This document shows, piece by piece, positions 31,506 through 41,753 of a stretch of 64,000 bases of DNA (position 1 is its first letter; every line of letters starts with the position of its first letter). The stretch is from Aphanomyces cochlioides (Eukaryota > Oomycota > Saprolegniomycetes > Saprolegniales > Verrucalvaceae), in NCBI GenBank assembly GCA_019828595.1, contig JAHQRK010000013.1, positions 527,501 to 591,500 of the forward strand, written 5' to 3'. A program made the translations under genes and the position numbers. The notes beneath the pieces are model-generated. The model had not been told where the DNA came from. It made no database searches and saw only the letters and a list, made by a program, of their open reading frames with translations.

Positions 31506-31745
31506 TCCAAACTAATTGTCTGTTGGACTGGACAGAGAACCGAGTAGTCTAATCTACTTGAATACCCACGTCAGTATTATTCTGTCGTGATGTTAAGGAC
31601 TTTTCCATGTTTGATAAGCTCGCCAAATTGCACCGCGAACAGAGTGAATTGCTAAATGAAGCAGACTTCGCATTGTTTCATTAAATCCAAACGACAAACG
31701 ATATAAAGGTGAGCTAAACATGCAGTACGAAGTTGTCCTGTTGGC

Positions 31746-32738
31746 TTAGTTGCCGCACCAAATGGTGCCGTAGTCCGCGCTGTAATAGTTGCAATCGCTT
31801 TGAGTGAAGTCGGCCAAGCATTCATCACCATCAGGGTAGTAGCAGTACGAGCAAGTGTCACAACCAGGCGAGGGGGGAGGCGTGGTAGGACTGGTCGTCT
31901 TTGGCTTCACCGTGGTCTTCGACGGGGATGGAGTGGGCGAGGTCTTCGATGGGGAAGGCGTAGGCTTTGTCGAAGGTGTTGGTGTCACCGTTGGCGAGTT
32001 GGTAATGTAAGGCGCGATAAAGTCCTTGGCGGCAGAAATGCGACCATACACACCAGGCTTATTGGCTTCAGCACAGCCAATACCCCAGCTCACGACACCA
32101 ACCAAAGTTTCTTGGCCGTTGCTTTCAATCGTCAATGGTCCACCAGAGTCACCTTGGCACGAGTCCTTACCGACTTGACCACCCGCACAAACCATCGTGT
32201 CGTCGACGGTGTAGCCAGACAACAAATTGGCGCACTTGGCGTTGTCAAGGGTGTTGATGGTCAATTCGAGAAGAGCGTTGGGTTCGCTGCCGCCTTCGGA
32301 GGTCGTGCCGAAGCCGCGCACGACGACAGGGACGTTGGCAGCCACCTCGTCAAACGAGACTTGGACGGTGGTTTGCTTGGAATTGCTGGCCAAGATGTAG
32401 ATGGCAAAGTCATAAGCATTGGTGTTGGGGTCGTTCTTGGGGTGGACGATTTGTTGCTTGATTGCAATGGTTTCACCTCCTTGCGAACCACTGCTGTAGT
32501 GCGTACCAATGACGGCGTACTTGAGGGCGTAGTTGGCCTCGACAAAGCAGTGAGCAACCGTCAAGATGACATTGGGAGCGATCAAACTGCCACCACAGTT
32601 GGTTTCCCCCGTGGCGTCTTCACGAAGACTGGCAACATACAAATGTTTGCCAGCCGCAGCTTCGGTACCGCCAACGATTTCAATTTGTTGGGCAGCTGCG
32701 GAGGCGAAGAGAGCAGACAAGGCGTAGAAGATCTTCAT
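31746..32738 (-). CDS. Trypsin-like serine protease, intact
   Basis: 330 residues from ATG 32738, which opens a signal peptide (MKIFYALSALFASAAAQQ); an upstream in-frame Met would add 44 unlikely residues. The triad is His in TVAHCFVE, Asp in NAYDFAIYI and Ser in [10 protein letters not shown], with the trypsin-type Asp and Gly pocket residues. The Pro/Thr/Ser linker has [19 protein letters not shown] repeats, then the module CDTCSYCYYPDGDECLADF ending WCGN. It differs clearly in sequence from the 29.6 kb enzyme, so this is an older paralogue. It lies outside all palindrome arms. Confidence 0.9.
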   Translation of the reverse strand: MKIFYALSALFASAAAQQIEIVGGTEAAAGKHLYVASLREDATGETNCGGSLIAPNVILTVAHCFVEANYALKYAVIGTHYSSGSQGGETIAIKQQIVHPKNDPNTNAYDFAIYILASNSKQTTVQVSFDEVAANVPVVVRGFGTTSEGGSEPNALLELTINTLDNAKCANLLSGYTVDDTMVCAGGQVGKDSCQGDSGGPLTIESNGQETLVGVVSWGIGCAEANKPGVYGRISAAKDFIAPYITNSPTVTPTPSTKPTPSPSKTSPTPSPSKTTVKPKTTSPTTPPPSPGCDTCSYCYYPDGDECLADFTQSDCNYYSADYGTIWCGN

Positions 32739-32752
32739 GCTTGGTCGATGGG

Positions 32753-32766
32753 AAATTCGAAAATGA
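32753..32766 (-). promoter_or_regulatory. Core promoter of the 31.7 kb trypsin
   Basis: Minus strand TCATTTTCGAATTT, 14 bases before the ATG; it fits the oomycete pattern with one change. Confidence 0.65.
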
Positions 32767-34072
32767 CCCTGCTCCAATCTCTCGATTTTAGATTTCTGGC
32801 TGGGAATTGCGGTATGCTGAGTATTATTAGACGCAATGGAATTGTTTTCCGCCTTTTGGACTTCGTCCAAGACAGCTCTAGCCGCTTTTCTTCACAGCCT
32901 CGTCGAGTTCAGCTGCACGGCTTTCAAGATATACTCTTGGAAATCCGAGCGACCACAAAGTGCTGGACGCCAAAGGTAGCGTCTAACGATCCCGATGAAA
33001 ATCTAATCGAGGGGACACAGACGACTGTTTGTTAATGAAACATAGTCAGAATTACATGAGAATTCGGACGAGAATCATAATGCGGGATGGTCATGAGAAG
33101 TGGGAGTTGGCATTAGACTATCCAGAATTACTGTCAGATAACTGCAAAATGTCGACTTTGCCTTTGATGCAGCGAGGACAGCGAGTCGAAATTTTGACCC
33201 ACTCGAGAACTATAAACACGGTGAGATCATGGGCAGGGACCTCCATAGATTAGACGCTCTTGAAAGCTGAAGTCGATTCCAAGGTCCAGGTTGAATAGAC
33301 AGGACATCGTCTACTTCGTCTGATAATAGTCAGAAATGAAAAATCCAGTGGCCACGTTTATACTTGAGTAAAATATCAATCGTGGATAAGAATCAATGAT
33401 GTGCTCAAGTCAATGAAGCTCAGGCGTCACATCACGCAGCTTAATTTCTCTGCGTATTTTCTTTTCACTGTCTACGGGCTTTCGTCGCCGCTGTGTAAGC
33501 GGACTCGGCCCTGCAGTCTCGTCGAGAAGGAATTTGACGCAGGTTGATCGATGTACTCGGCTTGGTCCAACGTAGAGGCGGACAAGGCGGAGCATTTAGC
33601 CAACATGTAGTTGTTCAAACTCATTCATCACAACGTTTCCAAGCCAACACACGTTGTGAGCCCAATTGAATAGTCATAGAGTTGTGGTCGAGCAAGTCGT
33701 GCGTTCATCCTTTCGATGAGCTTCGCGAAGAGATGACTGTTAAACTTAGAAAGTTCTCAATTCGTCCTCAGAGTGGAGATGTGATGAAAACGTTTTCTTC
33801 AGTGTGCCAGACGACAAGTTATGAGTATTTACTGCACTTTGACGTTAGTCAATGCCCCATGGACATTAATTTCCAAACCCAGAATGACACCTGAATGAAT
33901 AGCCAGACAGCTCTTCGTGGATTTAAAATTGTCAGACTTTGGATTCAATTCGTGCGTTGAGATGAGCCTTCGACAGTCGGATCAGACAAGAAACTATAAT
34001 TCGGACCAATCTACTAGATTTGTGTCCCTTTTCATCTGATAACAGTCGAATGTCAACTCAAAGTCAAAGACC
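32767..34072. other. Intergenic DNA
   Basis: No supported gene; flank of palindrome 2. Confidence 0.5.
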
Positions 34073-34086
34073 TCACTTTATAATTC
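34073..34086 (+). promoter_or_regulatory. Core promoter of the left carboxypeptidase
   Basis: TCACTTTATAATTC directly precedes the ATG. The right copy has TCATTTTCAAATTC at the same place, so the two differ in four of fourteen bases although the genes are almost identical. Confidence 0.5.
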
Positions 34087-35412
34087 ATGATGAAAACGAC
34101 ACTCCTCACCACTGCTTTACTCGCGCTCTCCGTCTACGCATCAAACTTGACTCGTGGCATCGACGGCCGCTTGCGATCGGAAGAACAAATCCAAGCCATT
34201 CAAGACGATGCCTCGACCAACCGTCAATGCCAACAGACTAACGGAGACTACTTGTCGTCTTTGTCGCCTGGCACCTACGCCGCGAGCAAGTTCCACAAGT
34301 GCTTCCACACCTCGGCCCAAATCTTTGAACTCGTCGACACGTTTGTGAGCCAAAACCCAACCATCTTGACCAAGTTCGCCCTCTCCAAGACAGTCAATGG
34401 CCAAACCATCTACGGCTACAAGCTCAGCAATGGTGGCGCCAAGTCGCAATCGCTCTACTTTCAAGCGTTGCAACACGCCCGTGAATGGATCTCTGGTTCT
34501 TCGCTTGTATACTCGTTGGCATCCATTTTGGACGACATTGCCAACGGCAAAGCCAGTGCCGCCGACACTTTCGATCTCATCTACGTCCCCATCGTCAACA
34601 TCGACGGCTACGATATCACGTGGAACAGCAACCGGTACCAACGCAAGAATGCCAACGAAGTCGACTTGAACCGCAACTGGCCTTCGTACTACACGAACCC
34701 CAACCCACCATCTCCAGATGCCGATGACTACCCTGGCACAAGCGCTCTCAGTGAACCTGAAACCAAAGGCATTGACACTTGGTTGAACGCCCACAGCCAT
34801 GAAATCGCTGGTTGGATCGATTTGCACTCGTACGCAGGTCTTGTCTTGTACCCTTACGGTGACACCCAACAACCTATTGGCAACGGCGACGACGCCAAGT
34901 TCCAAAAGCTCGGCAAGAACATCCAAGCTCAAATGGGCTCGTCCTACACTGCTGAAACCTCTGCTACGTTGTATGTGGCGTATGGTTGCTTCGATGACTA
35001 CCGTTACCGCAAGTTCCGCAAGCCAGTCTTGACTATTGAAATGGCCGGCACGGACTTTGTTACGCCAGCATCGGGCATTGTATCTCACGGCGGTGAAATT
35101 TACCGAGCGATCAACCAATTCGCCAAGGAAGTGGTGACTTTCAATGGCGGCAGCGGCCCAACCCCTTCGACCACGAAGGCTACACCATCACCAACCACCA
35201 CCAAGGCAACTACTGCCCCCGGAACCACCAAGCCAACGCCAGCTCCAACGGCGACCAAGGCAACTCCAGCCCCCACGACCAAGAAGCCAAGTGTCTGTGG
35301 CACATGCAAGTACTGCTACTACCCTGACGGACAAGAGTGCTTGACAGACTTCACCAAGAGCGACTGCAACTACTACGCGGCTGACTATGGCACAGTTTGG
35401 TGTGGCAATTAA
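34087..35412 (+). CDS. M14 zinc carboxypeptidase with C-terminal cysteine module (left copy)
   Basis: 441 residues, secreted. Signal peptide 1-18 (MMKTTLLTTALLALSVYA), a propeptide-like region, then a metallocarboxypeptidase domain that trims C-terminal residues from peptides. Zinc ligands: His and Glu in QHAREW and His in WIDLHSYAG. Substrate Arg and Asn in DLNRNW; general base Glu in LTIEMAG. A linker of Thr/Pro/Ala/Lys repeats follows, then the six-cysteine module (CGTCKYCYYPDGQECLTDF to WCGN) also carried by the trypsins nearby. A second Met at position 2 could be the real start. Confidence 0.9.
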   Translation: MMKTTLLTTALLALSVYASNLTRGIDGRLRSEEQIQAIQDDASTNRQCQQTNGDYLSSLSPGTYAASKFHKCFHTSAQIFELVDTFVSQNPTILTKFALSKTVNGQTIYGYKLSNGGAKSQSLYFQALQHAREWISGSSLVYSLASILDDIANGKASAADTFDLIYVPIVNIDGYDITWNSNRYQRKNANEVDLNRNWPSYYTNPNPPSPDADDYPGTSALSEPETKGIDTWLNAHSHEIAGWIDLHSYAGLVLYPYGDTQQPIGNGDDAKFQKLGKNIQAQMGSSYTAETSATLYVAYGCFDDYRYRKFRKPVLTIEMAGTDFVTPASGIVSHGGEIYRAINQFAKEVVTFNGGSGPTPSTTKATPSPTTTKATTAPGTTKPTPAPTATKATPAPTTKKPSVCGTCKYCYYPDGQECLTDFTKSDCNYYAADYGTVWCGN

Positions 35413-35961
35413 GTTTAAGGCTATAATGAGTTGTGTGTTATTTCTTGCAACGTTTCCATCTCTATCCTTGGTACAGATTTAATTTGATCTGTAGCAGACT
35501 TGTGACGGAAGACTATGACAAAGATTGGTACTCGACCAACAAGGACCCCGGACCCAGTCTCCCATTGACGGCTACATAGATGGTGGCCCCATCCCCCGAC
35601 TAGGACGACCCCCACCTCAGCCATGGATGGCCGCTCGGCCGCAACCATGCCTTAGGCGTGTCATAGGGCGTCATCAACAAGTTCTTGGCACAAAATGGTT
35701 GACTACATTGGTAATCATTTTTCATGAAGTTTCAATGCAATTTGGCTGGCAGGAATGCCGTGGACCAAAAGACTTATTGCCATGAAAAGTGATTCAGAAT
35801 TGATCTCACTGTTTCATTTCTTCGAATTTTGAAGATAAATGAAATCGACATTCTGGTCAACCGACAGGACGTCTTGGGGGTTGTCGGAACACATAGACTG
35901 CATCGTCAAGAGCAAACTTTATCCTGCCAATCGATTATTGTTTGGTTTAGATTAATCAGAT
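35413..35961. other. Intergenic DNA of palindrome 2 (left)
   Basis: No gene. Around 35540-35640 the minus strand has GGATGGGGCC and CATCCATGGCTGAGG stretches that look like a decayed piece of a GRW gene; this is a weak resemblance. Confidence 0.4.
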
Positions 35962-36294
35962 CTACCAGCATGGGCCACCCCAGCCGCATGCCCATGGACG
36001 ACCCCAACCGCCGTAGCCCCAGCCACCATAGCCCCAACCTCCCCAAGGACGGCCCCATCCCCAACCACGGCGGCCCCATCCCCAGCCGCGACGACCCCAG
36101 CCACGGCCACCCCAGCCACGGCCACCCCATCGTCGCCATTCCTTCGATTGATCGTCAGAAGCTTCAGCTATTTCTTGACGCAAATGCGTGTCTTGGGGGA
36201 TTGTAGTCTCATGGGGATTCGTTGCAAGTTGGTCGGCAGTCGCAACATGCATCAAAGCGCTCGCTGCAATCAAAAGTGTCAACGTTGTCTTCAT
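35962..36294 (-). CDS. GRW peptide (copy 5)
   Basis: 110 residues from ATG 36294. The linker differs from copies 2-4: QDTHLRQEIAEASDDQSKEW, with HLR in the same place. The repeat domain has more GRRGW and a GWGYGGWGYGG block, ending PWACGWGGPCW. It is thus a diverged family member, mirrored at 40872. Confidence 0.75.
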   Translation of the reverse strand: MKTTLTLLIAASALMHVATADQLATNPHETTIPQDTHLRQEIAEASDDQSKEWRRWGGRGWGGRGWGRRGWGWGRRGWGWGRPWGGWGYGGWGYGGWGRPWACGWGGPCW

Positions 36295-36465
36295 CGCAAC
36301 TTTGATAATGAATCCCCCTGACATATCGATCTTGCATTTGATGGATGTAGTCAAGAATGAGATGGAAGTCGACGTTCTTGTCAACTGAATGGGGACATCA
36401 AATATTGACAACCAACACACGATATCAAAGCAATCTCTCACTTTGCATCTTGCGTGGTTGTTCCA
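36295..36465. promoter_or_regulatory. Bidirectional promoter of the GCG/GRW pair (copy 5)
   Basis: 171 bases with the same core-like element before the GCG start; almost unchanged although the GRW coding sequence has diverged. Confidence 0.6.
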
Positions 36466-36753
36466 ATGAAGCTTGCCCTCTTGACGATCGTTTCTGCTAT
36501 CGCGTTCGCCTCGGACGTCGCCTTGACGAGCGACGATGCCAAGCCGCAAGAGTTGTTGCTGACGACCAAGGACGTCAAGGACACCAAACATTTGCGCGAT
36601 GTGCCTGCCAAGTCGGACCAGAAGCACGAATGGGGCCTGTGGGGATGGGGTGGCGGTGGCTGCGGCATTGGTGGTTGTGGTCTGTGGGGACTTGGCGGTT
36701 GTGGCCTTGGCTTTGGTGGTTGTGGCGGTTGTGGATTTGGCTGGGGATGCTAA
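36466..36753 (+). CDS. GCG peptide (copy 5)
   Basis: 95 residues; differs from copies 3 and 4 by GGCGGCGF in place of GGCGRCGF near the C-terminus. Signal peptide, KHLRD and six Cys are conserved. Confidence 0.75.
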   Translation: MKLALLTIVSAIAFASDVALTSDDAKPQELLLTTKDVKDTKHLRDVPAKSDQKHEWGLWGWGGGGCGIGGCGLWGLGGCGLGFGGCGGCGFGWGC

Positions 36754-37020
36754 GTCCGTAAGTCAACCGCTGACTGGCTGGCTGGATATATGATCAAGTA
36801 GATAAATCTACTTCAATGTCAGTCTTCCCCTGTTCTTGCACGATTCCAATGATTCGATATCTATTCTCCAAGTTTTAGGCACACGCACATTCATCCAACC
36901 TGAATCGGGGGACTTTTCTCCAATCGACTAACGTTAGATCTAAACTTCAAGACAAAACTCGTACTCATTTATCTAGTTTGTCTAATGCACTGGTACTGAA
37001 GAGAACAATCAAAACACAAC

Positions 37021-37979
37021 TTAGTTGCCGCACCATACGGTGCCATAGCTAACGCTGTAGTAGTTGCAGTCGCTTTGAGTAAAGTCCGTCAAGCACTCGT
37101 CGCCATCCGGGTAGTAGCAATACGAGCACGAGTCACAACCAGTGGCAGGAGGAGGCGTCGTGGGACGAGTCGTCTTTGGCGACGTCTTGGACGGTGTTGG
37201 GGTTAGCTTGGTCGAAGGCGTTGGCGACACGGTGGGCGAGTTGGTCAAGTATGGCGAAATAAAGTCCTTCACCGCGGAAATACGACCGTACACACCAGGT
37301 TTGTTGGCTTCCGCACAACCAAGACCCCAGCTGACCACACCAACCAACGTTTCTTGACCGTTGCTTTCGACGGTCAAGGGACCACCCGAGTCACCTTGGC
37401 ACGAGTCCTTGCCAGCTTGACCACCCGCACAAACCATCGTGTTGTCGACGTTGTAACCCGACAATAAGTTGGCGCACTTGGCGTTGTCGAGCGTGTTGAT
37501 GGTCAATTCAAGAAGAGCATTTGGCTCGTTGCCGTTTTCTTTGGTCGCCCCCAGCCACGCACGACGACGGGGACGTTGGCGCCGACCGTATCGAACGACA
37601 CTGGCACAGGGGTTTGCTTGGAGTTACTCGCCAAGATAAAGATGGCAAAGTCGTTGGTGTTGGTGTCCTTGTCGTAGTTGGGGTGGACGATCTGTTGCTT
37701 GACGGCGATGGTTTCACCATATTGGGTGCCGCCGTTGTAGTGGGAGCCGATGACAGCGTACTTGATGGCGCCGTTGATTTCGACATTGCAGTGGGCAGCA
37801 GTCAAGACGACGTTGGGAGCGATCAAGCTGCCACCGCATTCGGTTTCTCCGCCGGCTGTCAATCGGAGACTGGTGACGTACAAGTGTTTGCCGACGGCAG
37901 CTTCGGTACCACCGACGATTTCAATGTTGTCCGCGAAGGCAGAGGCGACGAGAGCAGACAAAGCGTAGAAGAGCTTCAT
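37021..37979 (-). pseudogene. Trypsin-like protease with a single-base frameshift (palindrome 2, left)
   Basis: The signal peptide (MKLFYALSALVASAFADN), EIVGGTEA, His in TAAHCNVE and Asp in NTNDFAIFI are in the first frame, which derails after VVVRGWG near 37548 because one G is missing. The Ser site ([10 protein letters not shown]), pocket, linker and six-cysteine module continue in the next frame from about 37506 to 37021. All residues needed for activity are encoded, so restoring one base would read through. The mirrored copy at 39187 has the same defect. Confidence 0.85.
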
Positions 37980-37993
37980 GTTTGGTCGATGTG

Positions 37994-38007
37994 AAATTGG
38001 AAAATGA
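37994..38007 (-). promoter_or_regulatory. Core promoter of the 37.0 kb trypsin
   Basis: Minus strand TCATTTTCCAATTT, 14 bases before the ATG; an almost full match to TCATTYYNCAWTTT. It lies just outside the palindrome arm. Confidence 0.65.
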
Positions 38008-39159
38008 CCATATCCTTGCTTGCTGGTTTCGAGTTTGGTTCGTGAATCTATTCAAGGTCCTAAATTCTGTGCAAATGCTGAGTAGGATGGACGAAGTTTA
38101 CTCCTCAATCGAAGTTGAAATGCAGCACTGTACAATGAAATCGTATGAAGTTACAGTTCGAGCGTCATATTGTGAATTCGGACTGTACCAGCTGTCTGTT
38201 CTGCAAATTTAGAGTCGTCTGGCAACAAACGAGCCCAATACCGTAGAAGGGCGCGCCAACGTGGTTAATGTTTATTACTCCTGCGTAAATAATGAACGAT
38301 GGAGTGCCCCACCTGTCCTATACGTGTTTCGTATTCACCACTGGAGACTTGGTTTGCAAAACGACCATGACAGAGGACCGGATCCACCGCCTCAGCAGTG
38401 TAGAGACCTGGAAGCGATTAAATCGAGAAATTATTTCTCGATTAAATTCGCCATGAAATAATAGAACTGGGCCACAGTGGTTGGGGGGGCATATCAGGCA
38501 TTGCAAACATGGTCATTGGAACTGCTGGAAGTTTTGCAGATTGTGGGGAAATGGGTGCGATTCAACGAATGTGATGAGCACCTTTCGATTGATTTTGTAG
38601 ACTCTTTCAACCACATCAGGCTCTTGGATAACGGTTTGACACCAAAGTTCACCACCAGCGACATATATGAAAGCAGTTCTACATAGCAGTGATACAGGAC
38701 ACCACTGTATTCGACCACAGGTATCTCCAAGTTGACATCATCTTGCTCAAAATTTGGCAAAGAGAATGCCACATCAAACACTCACAATTCAAATCTGAGT
38801 TGAAATTTGGTCCAATCTCAGCTCCACATGTTCTCTTGTTGGTGTCAACGCAAATACTAGTACTCGACAGTGAGCTTGAAATGGAGGGGAGAGAGTACAT
38901 TGAAACTCTATGACTATGATGTAGTCGTCTGAAGCCGAGTACGTTATTAACAACATCAGAGTTAAAAACGTTATTAACAATTCAGCAACTCTAGTCCGGA
39001 AGCTAAGTTGAGAAATCTCGTCTCAAATGGATTTTTCACCGAACGCCAACACATGGAATCCCCTTCGACATGTATCTGATTACAGGCTCACCCACAACAC
39101 GAATTCTGACAATTCATACAGTAGATCGATCGGCCATGTCAACGGGACACCATGCCAAC

Positions 39160-39173
39160 CATTCTCCAATTCT
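39160..39173 (+). promoter_or_regulatory. Diverged core promoter of the 39.2 kb trypsin
   Basis: CATTCTCCAATTCT sits 13 bases before the ATG, where the mirror gene has TCATTTTCCAATTT. It is a weaker match. Confidence 0.5.
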
Positions 39174-39186
39174 CCACTGACCAAAC

Positions 39187-40145
39187 ATGAAGCTCTTCTA
39201 CGCTTTGTCTGCTCTCGTCGCCTCTGCCTTCGCGGACAACATTGAAATCGTCGGTGGTACCGAAGCTGCCGTCGGCAAACACTTGTACGTCACCAGTCTC
39301 CGATTGACAGCCGGCGGAGAAACCGAATGCGGTGGCAGCTTGATCGCTCCCAACGTCGTCTTGACTGCTGCCCACTGCAATGTCGAAATCAACGGCGCCA
39401 TCAAGTACGCTGTCATCGGCTCCCACTACAACGGCGGCACCCAATATGGTGAAACCATCGCCGTCAAGCAACAGATCGTCCACCCCAACTACGACAAGGA
39501 CACCAACACCAACGACTTTGCCATCTTTATCTTGGCGAGTAACTCCCAGCAAACCCCTGTGCCAGTGTCGTTCGATACGGTCGGCGCCAACGTCCCCGTC
39601 GTCGTGCGTGGCTGGGGGCGACCAAAGAAAACGGCAACGAGCCAAATGCTCTTCTTGAATTGACCATCAACACGCTCGACAACGCCAAGTGCGCCAACTT
39701 ATTGTCGGGTTACAACGTCGACAACACGATGGTTTGTGCGGGTGGTCAAGCTGGCAAGGACTCGTGCCAAGGTGACTCGGGTGGTCCCTTGACCGTCGAA
39801 AGCAACGGTCAAGAAACGTTGGTTGGTGTGGTCAGCTGGGGTCTTGGTTGTGCGGAAGCCAACAAACCTGGTGTGTACGGTCGTATTTCCGCGGTGAAGG
39901 ACTTTATTTCGCCATACTTGACCAACTCGCCCACCGTGTCGCCAACGCCTTCGACCAAGCTAACCCCAACACCGTCCAAGACGTCGCCAAAGACGACTCG
40001 TCCCACGACGCCTCCTCCTGCCACTGGTTGTGACTCGTGCTCGTATTGCTACTACCCGGATGGCGACGAGTGCTTGACGGACTTTACTCAAAGCGACTGC
40101 AACTACTACAGCGTTAGCTATGGCACCGTATGGTGCGGCAACTAA
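39187..40145 (+). pseudogene. Trypsin-like protease with the same frameshift (palindrome 2, right)
   Basis: Mirror of the 37.0 kb gene: signal peptide, His and Asp in the first frame to 39663, Ser site and cysteine module in the next frame from 39660. The missing G lies near 39618 in the GGCTGGGGGCGACC run. One coding difference (SNSQQTP against SNSKQTP) shows that the arms are not simply one sequence read twice. Confidence 0.85.
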
Positions 40146-40412
40146 GTTGTGTTTTGATTGTTCTCTTCAGTACCAGTGCATTAGACAAACTAGATAAATG
40201 AGTACGAGTTTTGTCTTGAAGTTTAGATCTAACGTTAGTCGATTGGAGAAAAGTCCCCCGATTCAGGTTGGATGAATGTGCGTGTGCCTAAAACTTGGAG
40301 AATAGATATCGAATCATTGGAATCGTGCAAGAACAGGGGAAGACTGACATTGAAGTAGATTTATCTACTTGATCATATATCCAGCCAGCCAGTCAGCGGT
40401 TGACTTACGGAC

Positions 40413-40700
40413 TTAGCATCCCCAGCCAAATCCACAACCGCCACAACCACCAAAGCCAAGGCCACAACCGCCAAGTCCCCACAGACCACAACCACCAATG
40501 CCGCAGCCACCGCCACCCCATCCCCACAGGCCCCATTCGTGCTTCTGGTCCGACTTGGCAGGCACATCGCGCAAATGTTTGGTGTCCTTGACGTCCTTGG
40601 TCGTCAGCAACAACTCTTGCGGCTTGGCATCGTCGCTCGTCAAGGCGACGTCCGAGGCGAACGCGATAGCAGAAACGATCGTCAAGAGGGCAAGCTTCAT
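40413..40700 (-). CDS. GCG peptide (copy 6)
   Basis: 95 residues, the same protein as copy 5 and its mirror. Confidence 0.75.
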   Translation of the reverse strand: MKLALLTIVSAIAFASDVALTSDDAKPQELLLTTKDVKDTKHLRDVPAKSDQKHEWGLWGWGGGGCGIGGCGLWGLGGCGLGFGGCGGCGFGWGC

Positions 40701-40871
40701 TGGAACAACCACGCAAGATGCAAAGTGAGAGATTGCTTTGATATCGTGTGTTGGTTGTCAATATTTGATGTCCCCATTCAGTTGACAAGAACGTCGACTT
40801 CCATCTCATTCTTGACTACATCCATCAAATGCAAGATCGATATGTCAGGGGGATTCATTATCAAAGTTGCG
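40701..40871. promoter_or_regulatory. Bidirectional promoter of the GCG/GRW pair (copy 6)
   Basis: 171 bases, mirror of 36295-36465. Confidence 0.6.
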
Positions 40872-41204
40872 ATGAAGACAACGTTGACACTTTTGATTGC
40901 AGCGAGCGCTTTGATGCATGTTGCGACTGCCGACCAACTTGCAACGAATCCCCATGAGACTACAATCCCCCAAGACACGCATTTGCGTCAAGAAATAGCT
41001 GAAGCTTCTGACGATCAATCGAAGGAATGGCGACGATGGGGTGGCCGTGGCTGGGGTGGCCGTGGCTGGGGTCGTCGCGGCTGGGGATGGGGCCGCCGTG
41101 GTTGGGGATGGGGCCGTCCTTGGGGAGGTTGGGGCTATGGTGGCTGGGGCTACGGCGGTTGGGGTCGTCCATGGGCATGCGGCTGGGGTGGCCCATGCTG
41201 GTAG
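40872..41204 (+). CDS. GRW peptide (copy 6)
   Basis: 110 residues, the same protein as copy 5: HLRQEIAEASDD linker, GRRGW and GWGYGG repeats, C-terminal PWACGWGGPCW. Confidence 0.75.
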   Translation: MKTTLTLLIAASALMHVATADQLATNPHETTIPQDTHLRQEIAEASDDQSKEWRRWGGRGWGGRGWGRRGWGWGRRGWGWGRPWGGWGYGGWGYGGWGRPWACGWGGPCW

Positions 41205-41753
41205 ATCTGATTAATCTAAACCAAACAATAATCGATTGGCAGGATAAAGTTTGCTCTTGACGATGCAGTCTATGTGTTCCGACAACCCCCAAGACGTCCT
41301 GTCGGTTGACCAGAATGTCGATTTCATTTATCTTCAAAATTCGAAGAAATGAAACAGTGAGATCAATTCTGAATCACTTTTCATGGCAATAAGTCTTTTG
41401 GTCCACGGCATTCCTGCCAGCCAAATTGCATTGAAACTTCATGAAAAATGATTACCAATGTAGTCAACCATTTTGTGCCAAGAACTTGTTGATGACGCCC
41501 TATGACACGCCTAAGGCATGGTTGCGGCCGAGCGGCCATCCATGGCTGAGGTGGGGGTCGTCCTAGTCGGGGGATGGGGCCACCATCTATGTAGCCGTCA
41601 ATGGGAGACTGGGTCCGGGGTCCTTGTTGGTCGAGTACCAATCTTTGTCATAGTCTTCCGTCACAAGTCTGCTACAGATCAAATTAAATCTGTACCAAGG
41701 ATAGAGATGGAAACGTTGCAAGAAATAACACACAACTCATTATAGCCTTAAAC
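41205..41753. other. Intergenic DNA of palindrome 2 (right)
   Basis: Mirror of 35413-35961; no gene is seen. Confidence 0.4.

Larger units (their letters stand above)
34082..37987. repeat. Palindrome 2, left arm
   Basis: 3906 bases, reverse complement of 39179-43084 (coordinates sum to 77166). It carries carboxypeptidase, GRW/GCG pair and trypsin. Few differences were found: Thr/Ile at carboxypeptidase residue 8 and Lys/Gln in the trypsin. Confidence 0.9.
37988..39178. other. Spacer (loop) of palindrome 2
   Basis: 1191 bases unique to the centre. No gene is supported. A 23-base near-perfect hairpin (AATCGAGAAA, TTA, TTTCTCGATT) lies at 38421-38443. Confidence 0.6.
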
